Source: Variovorax paradoxus NBRC 15149 (GTDB lineage: Bacteria > Pseudomonadota > Gammaproteobacteria > Burkholderiales > Burkholderiaceae_C). From it: DNA of 64,000 nt. Each line of letters begins with the position of its first letter. Within the stretch, counting starts at the first letter, position 1. The stretch lies in contig NZ_BCUT01000001.1 of NCBI RefSeq assembly GCF_001591365.1, positions 620,001-684,000 of the forward strand. Reading direction: 5' to 3'. The position numbers and the translations under genes are program-made. Positions 18,342-27,254 of the stretch are shown here, one piece after another. The notes under the pieces are model-generated. The model saw only the letters and a list, made by a program, of their open reading frames with translations, had not been told where the DNA came from and did no database searches.

Positions 18342-20703
18342 GCGCCTGCTGCCACTGCTGCTTCTTTCCGGCCTGATGTCTTTTGCCGCCCAGGCTGAGA
18401 ATGCCGCAGCCGGCTCGAGCGCATCTTTGGTCGCGCCCGCGGAGGGCGAGCTGGCCGGTCCCACCGGCAGCGATCTTTATCTGGACCTGAGCCTCAACGG
18501 CAACCCGCAGGGGCTGGTGCACTTTGGCCTGCGCGGGCAGGAACTGTGGGCCAGTGCCGCCACGCTGCGGCAGCTGGGCTTTGTGCTGCCGGCGGGCGTG
18601 TCAGACCCGGTGCGGCTCAAGAGCCTTCCGGGGTTGCAGATCAAGTACGACGCTGCAACCCAGAGCGTTGAAATCAATGCCTCGGCCGAGGTGCTGCGCC
18701 TGCCCACCACGGTGGTGGACACATCGACCACCATCGTGCCCAAGGCCAGTGCTTCGCCCGGCCTGCTGCTCAACTACGACCTGTACGGCACGCAGGGGCG
18801 CGGCAACACGTCGAGCCTGAACGCGCTGACCGAGCTGCGCGCGTTCACCGGAAGCACGGTGCTCAGCAACACGATGATGTCGCGCTCGACCCGCCTCCCG
18901 AGCGAAGGCTGGACGCACGATTCGGTGCGGCTGGACACCACGCTGAGCACCTCGTTCCCTGAAGACATGCTGACGCTGCGCGTGGGCGACACGACCACGG
19001 CCTCGCTGCCATGGTCGCGCTCCACCCGCATCGGCGGCGTCCAGCTGTCGCGCAACTTTGCGCTGCAGCCCTATCGCACGACCACGCCGCTGCCAGCCTT
19101 CCTGGGAGCGGCTGCGCTGCCTTCGCAGGTGGAGCTGTACATCAACGGGATGCGGCAGTACACGGGCCAGGTGCCCGCGGGGCCGTTCCAGCTGAAGACG
19201 GTGCCGAGCATCAACGGCGCGGGCAATGCGCAGGTGGTGTTGACCGATGCCTTCGGGCGCGCGACGACGCTCGACTTTTCCTTGTACGACACGCAGCGGC
19301 TGCTGGAAGCGGGCCTGTCGGACTGGTCGGTGGACCTGGGCATGGTGCGCAAGGACTACGGCCTGCGCTCGTTCCAATACGGCAGCGATCCGGCGGCCAG
19401 CGGCACCTGGCGCTATGGCGTGAACAACAGCTTCACGATGGAAGCGCACGGCGAAGCCACCAAGGGGCTGGTGAAGGCCGGCGTGGGCGGCGCCTGGCTG
19501 CTCGGCCAGAGCGGCGTGCTGGCGGGCGCAGTGGCGCACAGCAGCTACCGCTCGGAGCAAGGCTCGCTGGTCAACCTGGGCTACAGCTGGCGCGACAACC
19601 ACTTCAACTTTGCGGTCGAGGGCACGCGCACCTACGGCGAGTACCGCGACGTGGCGTCGCTGTACGGCAGCGCGCCGCCGCGCGGATCGGGCCGCGCATC
19701 GGTCGGCTACACCACGGGGAGCTTTGGCAGCTTTGGCCTGAGCTACCTGTACCTGCGCTATCCCGCACAGGCGGCAACGCGGCTGGCCAGCGTCTACTGG
19801 TTCAGCGCGATTGGCCGCAGCGCCTCGGTGAACGTGAGCCTCAACCAGAACCTGGACAACCGGCGCGAGCGCAGCCTGTACGTGGGCTTTACCTGGGCGC
19901 TGGACGGCAAGATCACGGCCAGCACGGGCGTGCAGCGCGATGGCGACCGCACCACCTTCTCGGCCGACGCGCAAAGCTCGATTCCGGGCGAAGGCGGCAT
20001 CGGCTGGCGCGCGGGCCTGCGCCAGGGCGGCGGCCAGAACGGCGGCCAGGCCGAAGTCGACTACCTGGGCCGCTACGGCCGCGCAATGGCCGGCATCAGC
20101 GTGCTGGGCGACAGCCGCTATGCCTACGCGGGTGCCACCGGCTCGATCGCTTTCATGGGCGGCCAGCCCTTTGCGGCGCGGCGCATCGACGACGCCTTTG
20201 CGGTGGTTTCCACCGACGGCATCGCAGGCGTGCCGGTGAGGCTGGAGAACCGCGACATCGGCACCACGGACAGCCACGGCATGTTGCTGGTGGCACCGCT
20301 GCGCGCCTATCAGAACAACCAGCTGTCGATCGACCCGATGCAGCTGCCGGCCGACGTGCGCATCGAGCGCGTGAAGACGGTGGCCACGCCAAGCGACCGC
20401 GCCGGCACCTTGGTGCGCTTTGGCATCACGCCCGTGAATGCGGCGGCGCTGCTGCTGGCGGACGAGGCGGGCAAGCCGCTGCCGCTGGGCAGCCGGGTGC
20501 GCGTGAATGGCGGCACCGGCGAGCCCGCGCTGGTGGGCTTTGACGGCGCGGTGTACCTAGAGTCGCTGCAGGCGCGCAACACGCTCGAGGTGCAGACGCC
20601 GGGCGGCGGCCGCTGCCGCGTGAGCTTCGACTATCGCAAGGAAGGCGCAGGCATTCCGCAGATCGGGCCGCTGCGCTGCATCAGGGAGGGGAAGACGCCA
20701 TGA
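18292..20703 (+). CDS. Outer-membrane usher (FimD/CsuD-like)
   Basis: 803 residues from ATG 18292; a TTG at 18259 is an alternative. A signal peptide is followed by the N-terminal chaperone-binding domain (LYLDLSLNGNPQGLVHFGLR), a large beta-barrel with the plug region (VELYINGMRQYTGQVPAGPF) and C-terminal Ig-like domains (GIAGVPVRLENRDIGTTDSH, VYLESLQARNTLEVQTPGGG) with a cysteine pair near the end. It secretes and assembles the pilin subunits. The length fits archaic ushers. The gene overlaps the chaperone at its start and the tip gene by ATGA at its end, so all four products are made together. Confidence 0.93.
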   Translation: MATRRRKKSRRSHAPAERLLPLLLLSGLMSFAAQAENAAAGSSASLVAPAEGELAGPTGSDLYLDLSLNGNPQGLVHFGLRGQELWASAATLRQLGFVLPAGVSDPVRLKSLPGLQIKYDAATQSVEINASAEVLRLPTTVVDTSTTIVPKASASPGLLLNYDLYGTQGRGNTSSLNALTELRAFTGSTVLSNTMMSRSTRLPSEGWTHDSVRLDTTLSTSFPEDMLTLRVGDTTTASLPWSRSTRIGGVQLSRNFALQPYRTTTPLPAFLGAAALPSQVELYINGMRQYTGQVPAGPFQLKTVPSINGAGNAQVVLTDAFGRATTLDFSLYDTQRLLEAGLSDWSVDLGMVRKDYGLRSFQYGSDPAASGTWRYGVNNSFTMEAHGEATKGLVKAGVGGAWLLGQSGVLAGAVAHSSYRSEQGSLVNLGYSWRDNHFNFAVEGTRTYGEYRDVASLYGSAPPRGSGRASVGYTTGSFGSFGLSYLYLRYPAQAATRLASVYWFSAIGRSASVNVSLNQNLDNRRERSLYVGFTWALDGKITASTGVQRDGDRTTFSADAQSSIPGEGGIGWRAGLRQGGGQNGGQAEVDYLGRYGRAMAGISVLGDSRYAYAGATGSIAFMGGQPFAARRIDDAFAVVSTDGIAGVPVRLENRDIGTTDSHGMLLVAPLRAYQNNQLSIDPMQLPADVRIERVKTVATPSDRAGTLVRFGITPVNAAALLLADEAGKPLPLGSRVRVNGGTGEPALVGFDGAVYLESLQARNTLEVQTPGGGRCRVSFDYRKEGAGIPQIGPLRCIREGKTP

Positions 20704-21728
20704 GCTTTTCTTTGAGCCGCACCTTGCGGGCGCTGCGTTTGCCGCTGTTTTGTGCGTTGCTTTGGTGGGTGGGTGCGGGGAGTGCGCAGGCCACGATCAC
20801 TTGCACGGCAGACATGACGAACCTGGCCTTCGGTTCGGTCGACCTGGTCGACGGGAGCACCCCCTCCTCTCCCACCGCCACGCTGAGCTACAACTGCACC
20901 AACAACAGCACCACCGCCGAACAGGTCAGGATCTGCTTCAACATTGGCGACGGCGACGAAGGCCTGACCAACTTCAACCCGCGCGTCATGAAGAGCGGTA
21001 CGAACAGCTTGAAGTTCCAGCTCTACCAGGGAACGAGCAACGTCATCTGGGGTTCGAGCGGCAACGGGACGGTGCCGAACCCCTTCGTCACCACGTTCAC
21101 CGTTCCTCGCCGGACTTCGGGCACCATTCCGGGGGTCTTCTCGGGAAGCACGACCATGCGAGGGGATCTGATCGCCCTCCAGGGCGCCGTACCTCCGGGC
21201 GCCTACCAGGACAACTTCGGTACCGTTCACACCTCGATCACGTTCTCGTCGAGCACGGGCGCCACGCCGGCAGCGTGCGGCGGCACGGCGGCAGACAACT
21301 TTCCGTTCGTGGTGACCGCCAACGTCGCCAAAAGCTGCCTGGTCACGGCCGACCCACTGAATTTCGGCACCATCGACGGCCTGCCGGGCATGGCCGACCG
21401 GGACCGGTTCAGCACGATCAACGTCACCTGCACCACGCCCACCAGCTACACGGTGGCGCTGACGCCCTCCAACAATTCGACGACCGGCGCGGGGTCGATG
21501 ACGCCGACAGGCGGTGTGCCCGGCAACACAGACGCGGTGCCCTACCGTCTCTACAGCAATGCGGGCCGCTCGGTCTCATGGGGCAGCGTCATAGGCACCA
21601 ACACCGTCGCAGGCACGGGCACGGGTGCAGCCCAGTCACTGACCGTGTACGGCCGCGTCCTTGGCAGCAACGTGAACGTGCGGCCGGACAGCTACCTGGA
21701 CACCGTGACGGTCACCGTGACCTACTGA
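20700..21728 (+). CDS. Two-domain SCPU protein, probable pilus tip adhesin (CsuE-like)
   Basis: 342 residues with a signal peptide ending near SAQA. Two spore coat U domains follow: the first begins ITCTADMTNLAFGSVDLVDG, the second AKSCLVTADPLNFGTIDGLP. Each carries a cysteine pair. In Csu pili the two-domain subunit caps the tip and binds hydrophobic surfaces through the first domain; the second acts like a normal pilin. The start overlaps the usher stop (ATGA). The C-terminal domain is clearly related to the major pilin (shared GTGTGAAQ and the ending VTVTY). No terminator of obvious strength follows. Confidence 0.9.
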   Translation: MSFSLSRTLRALRLPLFCALLWWVGAGSAQATITCTADMTNLAFGSVDLVDGSTPSSPTATLSYNCTNNSTTAEQVRICFNIGDGDEGLTNFNPRVMKSGTNSLKFQLYQGTSNVIWGSSGNGTVPNPFVTTFTVPRRTSGTIPGVFSGSTTMRGDLIALQGAVPPGAYQDNFGTVHTSITFSSSTGATPAACGGTAADNFPFVVTANVAKSCLVTADPLNFGTIDGLPGMADRDRFSTINVTCTTPTSYTVALTPSNNSTTGAGSMTPTGGVPGNTDAVPYRLYSNAGRSVSWGSVIGTNTVAGTGTGAAQSLTVYGRVLGSNVNVRPDSYLDTVTVTVTY

Positions 21729-21861
21729 ACGGCCAAGGCCAGCGGGAAAGCCCTTCCAAAAAAAGCACGGGCGGCCTTAATTTTCCGGCTACTCTGCCGA
21801 TAACCCAAGTTGGGGCATCGATGCGATGCCCTCCACCGAGGTTGCGAGGAGAGGAGGTCCC

Positions 21862-22335
21862 ATGTCCGGAAACATGTTGTCCCGTGCGGGTTCTGCCGGC
21901 CCGCCGCTTCCACCGCGTGCGGCCCGCACGGCGGCCGCCGTCGGCATGATGCTGCTGTTGCCGCTGCGGCTCGGCTCCGCGGAGCCGACGCACGGCCCGC
22001 ACAGCGCTGCGGCGCGGTTCAACGTGACGATGATCGTGCTCCCGACCTTCAAGGTGCTCCAGGTCACGCCGGTCAATGGCGGGCACGAATACCGCGTCTG
22101 GACCAACATGAAGTCGGTGCTCATCAAGGGCCGCGAATACCAGTTCGACAAGATCGGCGAGACGACCTTCACGGTCGCCGGCACCACCGCCGACGGCCTC
22201 GACACCCTCGACCCCACCTGGCGCAGCGCCATCGGCGCCATGGCTGCCATCACGGCCCGCGCCGCGCCGCGAACGGCCGGTGCTGCTGCGGAGGGCGACG
22301 GGAGCAATTCGATGCGGGTGACGGTGATCTACTGA
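21862..22335 (+). CDS. Exported protein of unknown function downstream of the pilus operon
   Basis: 157 residues starting MSGNMLSRAGSAGPPLPP, with a hydrophobic stretch (AAAVGMMLLLPLRLGSA) that looks like a long, late signal sequence or membrane anchor. The rest contains FNVTMIVLPTFKVLQVTPV, RVWTNMKSVLIKGREYQFD and ends in SMRVTVIY, which resembles the last strand of the SCPU pilins. No family is recognised. The ATG at 21862 has a very strong AGGAGAGGAGG ribosome site. It lies 133 bases after the tip gene in the same direction and is a plausible accessory pilus protein. Confidence 0.7.
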   Translation: MSGNMLSRAGSAGPPLPPRAARTAAAVGMMLLLPLRLGSAEPTHGPHSAAARFNVTMIVLPTFKVLQVTPVNGGHEYRVWTNMKSVLIKGREYQFDKIGETTFTVAGTTADGLDTLDPTWRSAIGAMAAITARAAPRTAGAAAEGDGSNSMRVTVIY

Positions 22336-22535
22336 GCGCTTATTCAAGCGTTCGCCGCAACGCACGCAGCGGCGCGGTGAGGCGCCACGATTTCGATGCT
22401 TGGTGCATCTTCAGTTCGCCGCGGGCGGCATTCAGGGCGCGTTCAAAACTCCGCTGGCCGGGCGTTTGCCGCCCCCCGCCACGTGTGAAGCAATGACGTA
22501 GTCGACCTGGCGCCCCGCGCATTCGCGACGCCGTC

Positions 22536-22571
22536 TTGAAAACTGTCAGAAATTCCATCATACTTCTGACA
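22536..22571 (+). promoter_or_regulatory. Promoter with overlapping operator of the abiE pair
   Basis: TTGAAA (22536-22541) and CATACT (22559-22564) spaced by 17 bases form a plausible sigma70 promoter. It is overlapped by a perfect 8+8 inverted repeat, TGTCAGAA (22544-22551) and TTCTGACA (22564-22571). AbiEi antitoxins are known to repress their own operon by binding inverted repeats in the promoter, so this is the expected operator. Confidence 0.65.
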
Positions 22572-22587
22572 CTCAGGATTCACCGCC

Positions 22588-23184
22588 ATGCAGACCCTCG
22601 CCAAACAAGTTATGGAGCACGCCGCCGGGTTGCCGGAAGGCACGCCCTTGATCGCGAAAGAACTGCTGCACCTGGGGAATCGCGCCGCCGTGGACCAGGT
22701 TCTGTCCCGCCTCGTGCAGCGCGGCGCGCTGCTGCGCGCGGGCCGCGGCATCTATGTGCTGCCAGTTGAAAGCCGCTTCGGCTCCCGGGCGCCTTCGGCT
22801 GCCAGGATGGTCGAGGCATTGGCGAGCCAGCGCGGAGAAACCATCGTGCCGCATGGTGCGTCTGCCGCCAACGCGCTGGGTCTCACCACGCAGGTACCTA
22901 TGCGGGCGGTTTATCTGACGTCGGGCCCAAGCCGTCGCTTGAAGCTGGGAGCACAAACGGTGGAGTTGCGGCATGCGCCGGTGTGGCAGTTGATCCTTCC
23001 AGGCCGCGCCGCGGGCGATGTGGTGCGGGCGCTGGCATGGCTCGGGCCGGAGAAGGCCGGCAAGGCGTTGCGTGCGCTGCGCGCCAAACTGCCGCCGGCC
23101 GAGTTGAAGGAAGTGGCTTCGGCACGCGCGCGCCTGCCCACCTGGATGGCCCAGGAAGTCAGTGCGCTGGTGCCGCATGGCTGA
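22588..23184 (+). CDS. abiEi: AbiEi-family antitoxin / transcriptional repressor
   Basis: 198 residues. The N-terminal part has a winged helix (LIAKELLHLGNRAAVDQVLS, then GRGIYVLP), and the rest resembles the DUF6088/AbiEi antitoxin C-terminal domain (VPHGASAANALGLTTQVP, YLTSGPSRRLKLG, LRHAPVWQL). These proteins neutralise the AbiEii nucleotidyltransferase toxin and repress their own promoter (type IV toxin-antitoxin, phage defence and plasmid maintenance). AGGA precedes the ATG. It overlaps the toxin gene by eight bases. Because that toxin is damaged, the antitoxin may now act only as a repressor. Confidence 0.88.
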   Translation: MQTLAKQVMEHAAGLPEGTPLIAKELLHLGNRAAVDQVLSRLVQRGALLRAGRGIYVLPVESRFGSRAPSAARMVEALASQRGETIVPHGASAANALGLTTQVPMRAVYLTSGPSRRLKLGAQTVELRHAPVWQLILPGRAAGDVVRALAWLGPEKAGKALRALRAKLPPAELKEVASARARLPTWMAQEVSALVPHG

Positions 23185-23755
23185 ATTCTTCGAGCTCTCT
23201 GCCGACGAGCGCCTTGTCCCGTCGGTGGTCATGCTCGAATTCGGAGCTCGGTCTACCGGCGAACCTGCGGAGTTGCGCTCCGTTCAGTGCGATGCCGCCG
23301 CGCATCTGTCGGGAGTAGTGGAGTTCCCCGAAGCAATGCCGCAAGTCATGCGCGCCGAGCGGACCTTCTGGGAGAAGGCCACCGCAATCCATGTCTTCTG
23401 CGCGCAGGGCGCCTTCCGCGGTGGCGACCGGTTCGCTCGTCACTGGCACGATGTCACTCGGCTGGATGCCGCCGGCTTCGCCGATTCAGCGCTGAGGGAT
23501 AAGGCGCTGGCGAAGGCAGTGGCCGATCACAAGAGCATCTTCTTCACGGAGAGGAGCCCCAATGGCGAACCGATCGACTATCACGCCGCCGTCTCGGGTG
23601 GTCTTCGCCTGGTTCCCGACGACGGCGCCTTGGCCAAGTTGGCCGCCGACTACCAGCACATGGTCGACGACGGCCTGTTTCTCGAGGAGATCGAATCCTT
23701 CGACGCCCTCCTCCAACAATGCCAAGCCATTCAAGAGAAGGCGAATGAGGCATGA
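23177..23755 (+). pseudogene. abiEii: AbiEii toxin with an internal deletion (nucleotidyltransferase core missing)
   Basis: 192 residues against roughly 300 for the family. The first 12 residues (MAEFFELSADER) match the normal N-terminus, but the sequence then jumps to LVPSVVMLEFGARSTGEP, which normally lies beyond residue 120. The segment carrying the nucleotidyltransferase motif (the GGTSLSK-type strand and the metal-binding DxD) is therefore absent, while the C-terminal half (RTFWEKATAIHVF, HWHDVTRLD, YQHMVDDGLF) is intact. The frame is preserved. The product should be catalytically dead. The comparison relies on my knowledge of the family. It begins inside the antitoxin gene (8-base overlap). 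Confidence 0.75.
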
Positions 23756-23781
23756 AGCGGGATGAGCGGTCCCCCCTCAGA

Positions 23782-24435
23782 TCATCCTGCCTTGGCAGGC
23801 ACAGGCGTGTTGAGCAACTGCTGCTCCCAAAGATACGCGATGCCGCTGCCGGCGAAGTGCTGGATGAGAATCTCGGTCAGTTCCTCGACGTGCTCGGTGC
23901 GCGCCCAATCGCGTTGCCATTCGCCACAGAGCGCCATCACGGTCATCACGTTCGCGCCGGCCGCGATCATTCGCTGGATGGCAACTTCATGGGACTCCTT
24001 CGAAATCCCGCCCGATGCGTCGGTGATCACGGTCACATCCCAGCCTTCGCCGGCGGCCTGGATGACAGGCATTGCGACGCAGACCTCGGTCCACAGGCCG
24101 GCGATGATCAGCTGCTTGCGGCCAGTCGCCTTGACGACGCTCACCACGTTCTCGTCCTGCCAGGTGTTCACCCAGGTGCGATCGATGACTTCCTGGTCTG
24201 GAAATACGTCGGTGATCTGCTTGAAGAGAAGTCCACCGCGCGCCGCGATCACGCTGGTGAGAATGGTCGGAACGTTGAAGGCTTTTGCCAGCTTCGCCAG
24301 CGCGGTCGTGTTGTTCACCACGGCCTGCGGGTCATGGCTGTTCAGGTTGGAGAGCTGGTAGGGCTGGTGGTCGATGAGAACGAGTACCGAGTCTTCGGGG
24401 CGAAGAAGCGAAGCCAGGCCGTTGCGAAAAGTCAT
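23782..24435 (-). CDS. Isochorismatase-like cysteine hydrolase (YcaC-type)
   Basis: 217 residues. VLVLIDHQPYQLSNLNSHDP provides the catalytic aspartate near residue 20, KQLIIAGLWTEVCVAMPV holds the nucleophilic cysteine with the preceding TEV, and the C-terminal part (VMALCGEWQRDW) matches YcaC-like hydrolases. The fold hydrolyses amides or ethers of small substrates; the substrate is unknown. ATG 24435 has AAAGGA upstream. It is transcribed divergently from a LysR regulator 112 bases away, which is the usual arrangement when the regulator controls the enzyme gene. Confidence 0.9.
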   Translation of the reverse strand: MTFRNGLASLLRPEDSVLVLIDHQPYQLSNLNSHDPQAVVNNTTALAKLAKAFNVPTILTSVIAARGGLLFKQITDVFPDQEVIDRTWVNTWQDENVVSVVKATGRKQLIIAGLWTEVCVAMPVIQAAGEGWDVTVITDASGGISKESHEVAIQRMIAAGANVMTVMALCGEWQRDWARTEHVEELTEILIQHFAGSGIAYLWEQQLLNTPVPAKAG

Positions 24436-24547
24436 TGATGAATCCTTTGTTTCGGTTGTGAGCGGGACATTGCTTGCCCCGAAGCAGGATTCTGTTGTTC
24501 CTCTTTTTGATGCGGTAGTACCATTTCGCGGCGAGCTGTGTCGCGCA

Positions 24548-25459
24548 ATGAGGAACACCAAATTGGACATCGAAGAGCTGCGGACCTTCGTGGAAGTTGC
24601 CGATGCCGGCGGGGTTTCGTCCGCGGCGCTGCGGCTTGGGGTGTCCAAGTCGATCGTCAGCCGCCGCCTCTTCAGGCTTGAAGAGGAGCTTGGCGTGCAG
24701 CTGCTTGCGCGGTCCACCCGCGGGGCCGCGCTCACCGAAGCCGGGGCCACGTTCCGGGACCATGCAGCCAGGGTCTGCGCCGAGATCGACGTGGCCAGGG
24801 AAGCGATCCTGCCCGCCGGCGACCTTCGTGGGCGCTTGCGCATTGCTGCGCCGTTTTCACTGGGCCCGACCCACTTCGCGCCCATCCTTGCGGAGATGGC
24901 ACGACGCCACCCCGGGCTTCACATCCAGACCTGCTACAGCGACCGCTTCGTCGATCTCATCGCGGAGGGCTACGACTGTGCGATACGGGTCGGCTATCTC
25001 CCGGACTCCAACCTGATTGCAAGACGCATCGGCCCGGTGCATGGAAAGCTCGTTGCGAGTCCGGCCTATGTCAAGGCGCATGGATCGCCCGAGACACCGG
25101 AGGAGCTCCTCGCCCACGAGGCCCTCATGCAGGGAACCGAAGCCTGGCACCTCACGGATGGCGACAAGACCATCACGGTTCGCCCGCAAGGGCGCTTCAA
25201 GGCCGACAACGGCACGGCGCTGGTCGCCGCTGCCACGGCAGGACTGGGCATCGCCTACCTGCCCGATTGGCTCACCCATGAACACGTGGCCTCCGGGGCG
25301 CTGGTGCCGGTCATGACGCGCCATCCGCCACCGCCGGCAGGTGCCTATGTCGTCCGGCCGCCCGGCCAGCATCCCGCACGGAAGATTCGCGTCCTCACCG
25401 AACTGCTGATCGAGTATTGCGACCGGCCTGCGCATCCTGTGGGAGCCGCCGCGGTTTGA
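24548..25459 (+). CDS. LysR-family transcriptional regulator
   Basis: 303 residues. The N-terminal winged helix-turn-helix is clear (LRTFVEVADAGGVSSAALRL, then SKSIVSRRLFRLEEELGVQL) and is followed by a periplasmic-binding-fold effector domain from about residue 95 (GRLRIAAPFSLGPTHFAPIL, then GYDCAIRVGYLPDSNLIARR). It belongs to the CrgA/DsdC-like group with a short linker. The ATG at 24548 is used because the domain starts at once; upstream codons would run into the divergent gene's promoter. It probably regulates the isochorismatase-like gene opposite it. The effector is unknown. Confidence 0.92.
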   Translation: MRNTKLDIEELRTFVEVADAGGVSSAALRLGVSKSIVSRRLFRLEEELGVQLLARSTRGAALTEAGATFRDHAARVCAEIDVAREAILPAGDLRGRLRIAAPFSLGPTHFAPILAEMARRHPGLHIQTCYSDRFVDLIAEGYDCAIRVGYLPDSNLIARRIGPVHGKLVASPAYVKAHGSPETPEELLAHEALMQGTEAWHLTDGDKTITVRPQGRFKADNGTALVAAATAGLGIAYLPDWLTHEHVASGALVPVMTRHPPPPAGAYVVRPPGQHPARKIRVLTELLIEYCDRPAHPVGAAAV

Positions 25460-25536
25460 TGGGGTGCGTTGGCCGAACAGTGCTTGCCCTCGGCAGGGAG
25501 CTATAAAGCACTTTTGGGAACCTGCAGCACATCGCC

Positions 25537-27090
25537 ATGCAAAGCCAACCCGCCTCCCCTGCAAGCGCAACCCTCCTGGAGGACAGCACGGCACCGATCG
25601 TCGAGCAGTTGCCGGTCGGCATTTTTCGCAAGGACACCGAGGGGCGCTTCACCTTCGTCAATGCCAGGTTCTGCGAACTCAAGGGCATGCCTGCAGAACG
25701 CATCCTGGGCCGCACGCCTGCGGAGATCGACTCCGACGAGGCGGCTTCCTGGCAGGTGATCGAGTCTGCGGTGCGGGGGCCTGACGGCACGGCCATCGGC
25801 AGCCAGGGAGTCTTGCTCGACGCGGCCCCGCGCAACCAGGAAGAGGACGACGCCATGCTGGCCAACGAGCGCGAGCTGCTTCGCGCGCTGCTGGACAACT
25901 CTCCGGACCACATCTACTTCAAGGACGCGCAGTCCCGCTTCATCAAGACCAGCACGGCGCAGGCGCTGGAGTTTGGAATGGCCACACCCGAAGGGCTGGT
26001 GGGAAAGTCGGACTTCGATGTCTTTTCCGAAGAGCATGCGCGTCCGGCGTTCGAGGACGAGCAGGAGATCATCCGCACGGGTGTGCCGATGATCGGCAAG
26101 ATCGAAAAGGAAACCTGGATCGACGGGCGGCCCGACACCTGGGCCTTGACGACGAAGATGCCCCTGCGAAACCGTGCGGGCCGGATCGTCGGAACCTTCG
26201 GCATCACCAAGAACATCTCCGACCTGAAGGAGGCGGAGCGCCAGGTTGCCGAGGTGAACAAGCAGCTGGTCGAGGCCTCGCACCTGGCCGGCATGGCCCG
26301 CATCGCCACCAACGTGCTGCACAACGTCGGCAATGTGCTCAACAGCGTGAACGTGTCCGCGGCGCTCATTCTTTCGCGCGTTCGCGCCTCCAAGGCCCCG
26401 GGGCTTGCGCGGGCCGTCCAGCTGATGGAAGAGCACGCGGACGACCTGGGCGCGTTCCTCGCTTCGGACCCCAAGGGCAAGGTGCTTCCGGGCTATCTGC
26501 GCCAGCTGGCCTCGGCGCTGGTGGCAGAGCAGAACGACGCCATCAAGGAGCTGGCGGCACTGGGCAAGAACGTGGAACACATCAAGGAGATCATTGCCGC
26601 GCAGCAGGCCTACGCCGGCGCATCGAGGCTGCTGGAAAAGGTGCAGGTCCGCGAACTGGTGGACGATGCATTGCGCATCAACGCCGAGGCGCTGGCGCAG
26701 CGCCGGATGGTGGTGGAAAAAGAGATTGCGCCTCTTCCCGAACTGCTGCTGGACCAGGGGCGGATCTTGCAGATCCTGGTGAACCTGATCAGCAACGCCG
26801 AGCAGGCCATGGACGGCGTGACCGACCGCGAGCCCCGGCTCACGGTGCGCGTGGAGCTGGTGGCGGGCCAGCGGCTGCGCATCTGCGTGGCGGACAACGG
26901 CGTGGGCATTGCGACGCAGGCCCTGTCCCAGGTGTTCGTGCACGGGTTCACCACGAAAAAGACCGGCCATGGATTCGGCCTGCACAGCGCCGTGATCGCC
27001 GCGCATGAAATGGGCGGAACCCTCACGGCCCACAGCGACGGGCCGGGCACCGGCGCGGCGTTCACGCTGGAGCTTCCGGTGGAAACATGA
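25537..27090 (+). CDS. Soluble PAS-PAS histidine kinase, orphan
   Basis: 517 residues with no membrane segment or signal peptide. PAS 1 spans about residues 18-75 and PAS 2 about 112-230 (SPDHIYFKDAQSRFIKTS). A coiled segment leads to LAGMARIATNVLHNVGNVLN, in which H262 is the probable phospho-accepting histidine of the HNVGN subgroup. The ATPase domain has NLISNAEQAMDG (N box), VADNGVGI (G1) and THGF/GFGLHSAV-type G2. It should sense a cytoplasmic signal. No response regulator lies next to it, so the partner is elsewhere. It is 77 bases after the LysR gene and is probably transcribed separately. Confidence 0.9.
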   Translation: MQSQPASPASATLLEDSTAPIVEQLPVGIFRKDTEGRFTFVNARFCELKGMPAERILGRTPAEIDSDEAASWQVIESAVRGPDGTAIGSQGVLLDAAPRNQEEDDAMLANERELLRALLDNSPDHIYFKDAQSRFIKTSTAQALEFGMATPEGLVGKSDFDVFSEEHARPAFEDEQEIIRTGVPMIGKIEKETWIDGRPDTWALTTKMPLRNRAGRIVGTFGITKNISDLKEAERQVAEVNKQLVEASHLAGMARIATNVLHNVGNVLNSVNVSAALILSRVRASKAPGLARAVQLMEEHADDLGAFLASDPKGKVLPGYLRQLASALVAEQNDAIKELAALGKNVEHIKEIIAAQQAYAGASRLLEKVQVRELVDDALRINAEALAQRRMVVEKEIAPLPELLLDQGRILQILVNLISNAEQAMDGVTDREPRLTVRVELVAGQRLRICVADNGVGIATQALSQVFVHGFTTKKTGHGFGLHSAVIAAHEMGGTLTAHSDGPGTGAAFTLELPVET

Positions 27091-27254
27091 GTACCTCGAT
27101 GCGCCGCCCGAAACCGAAGTACCGCCCCGCAACATCCGCGCCGAGCTGTGCTCCTTATGCACGCACCGGCTAAGCAATACCGAAAGCCTTCTTTGGCAAG
27201 CGCGTGAGCCGCGCGTAGCCTGCGGCGTTCCTTTCCCTTCCAAGGAACCCGCAG

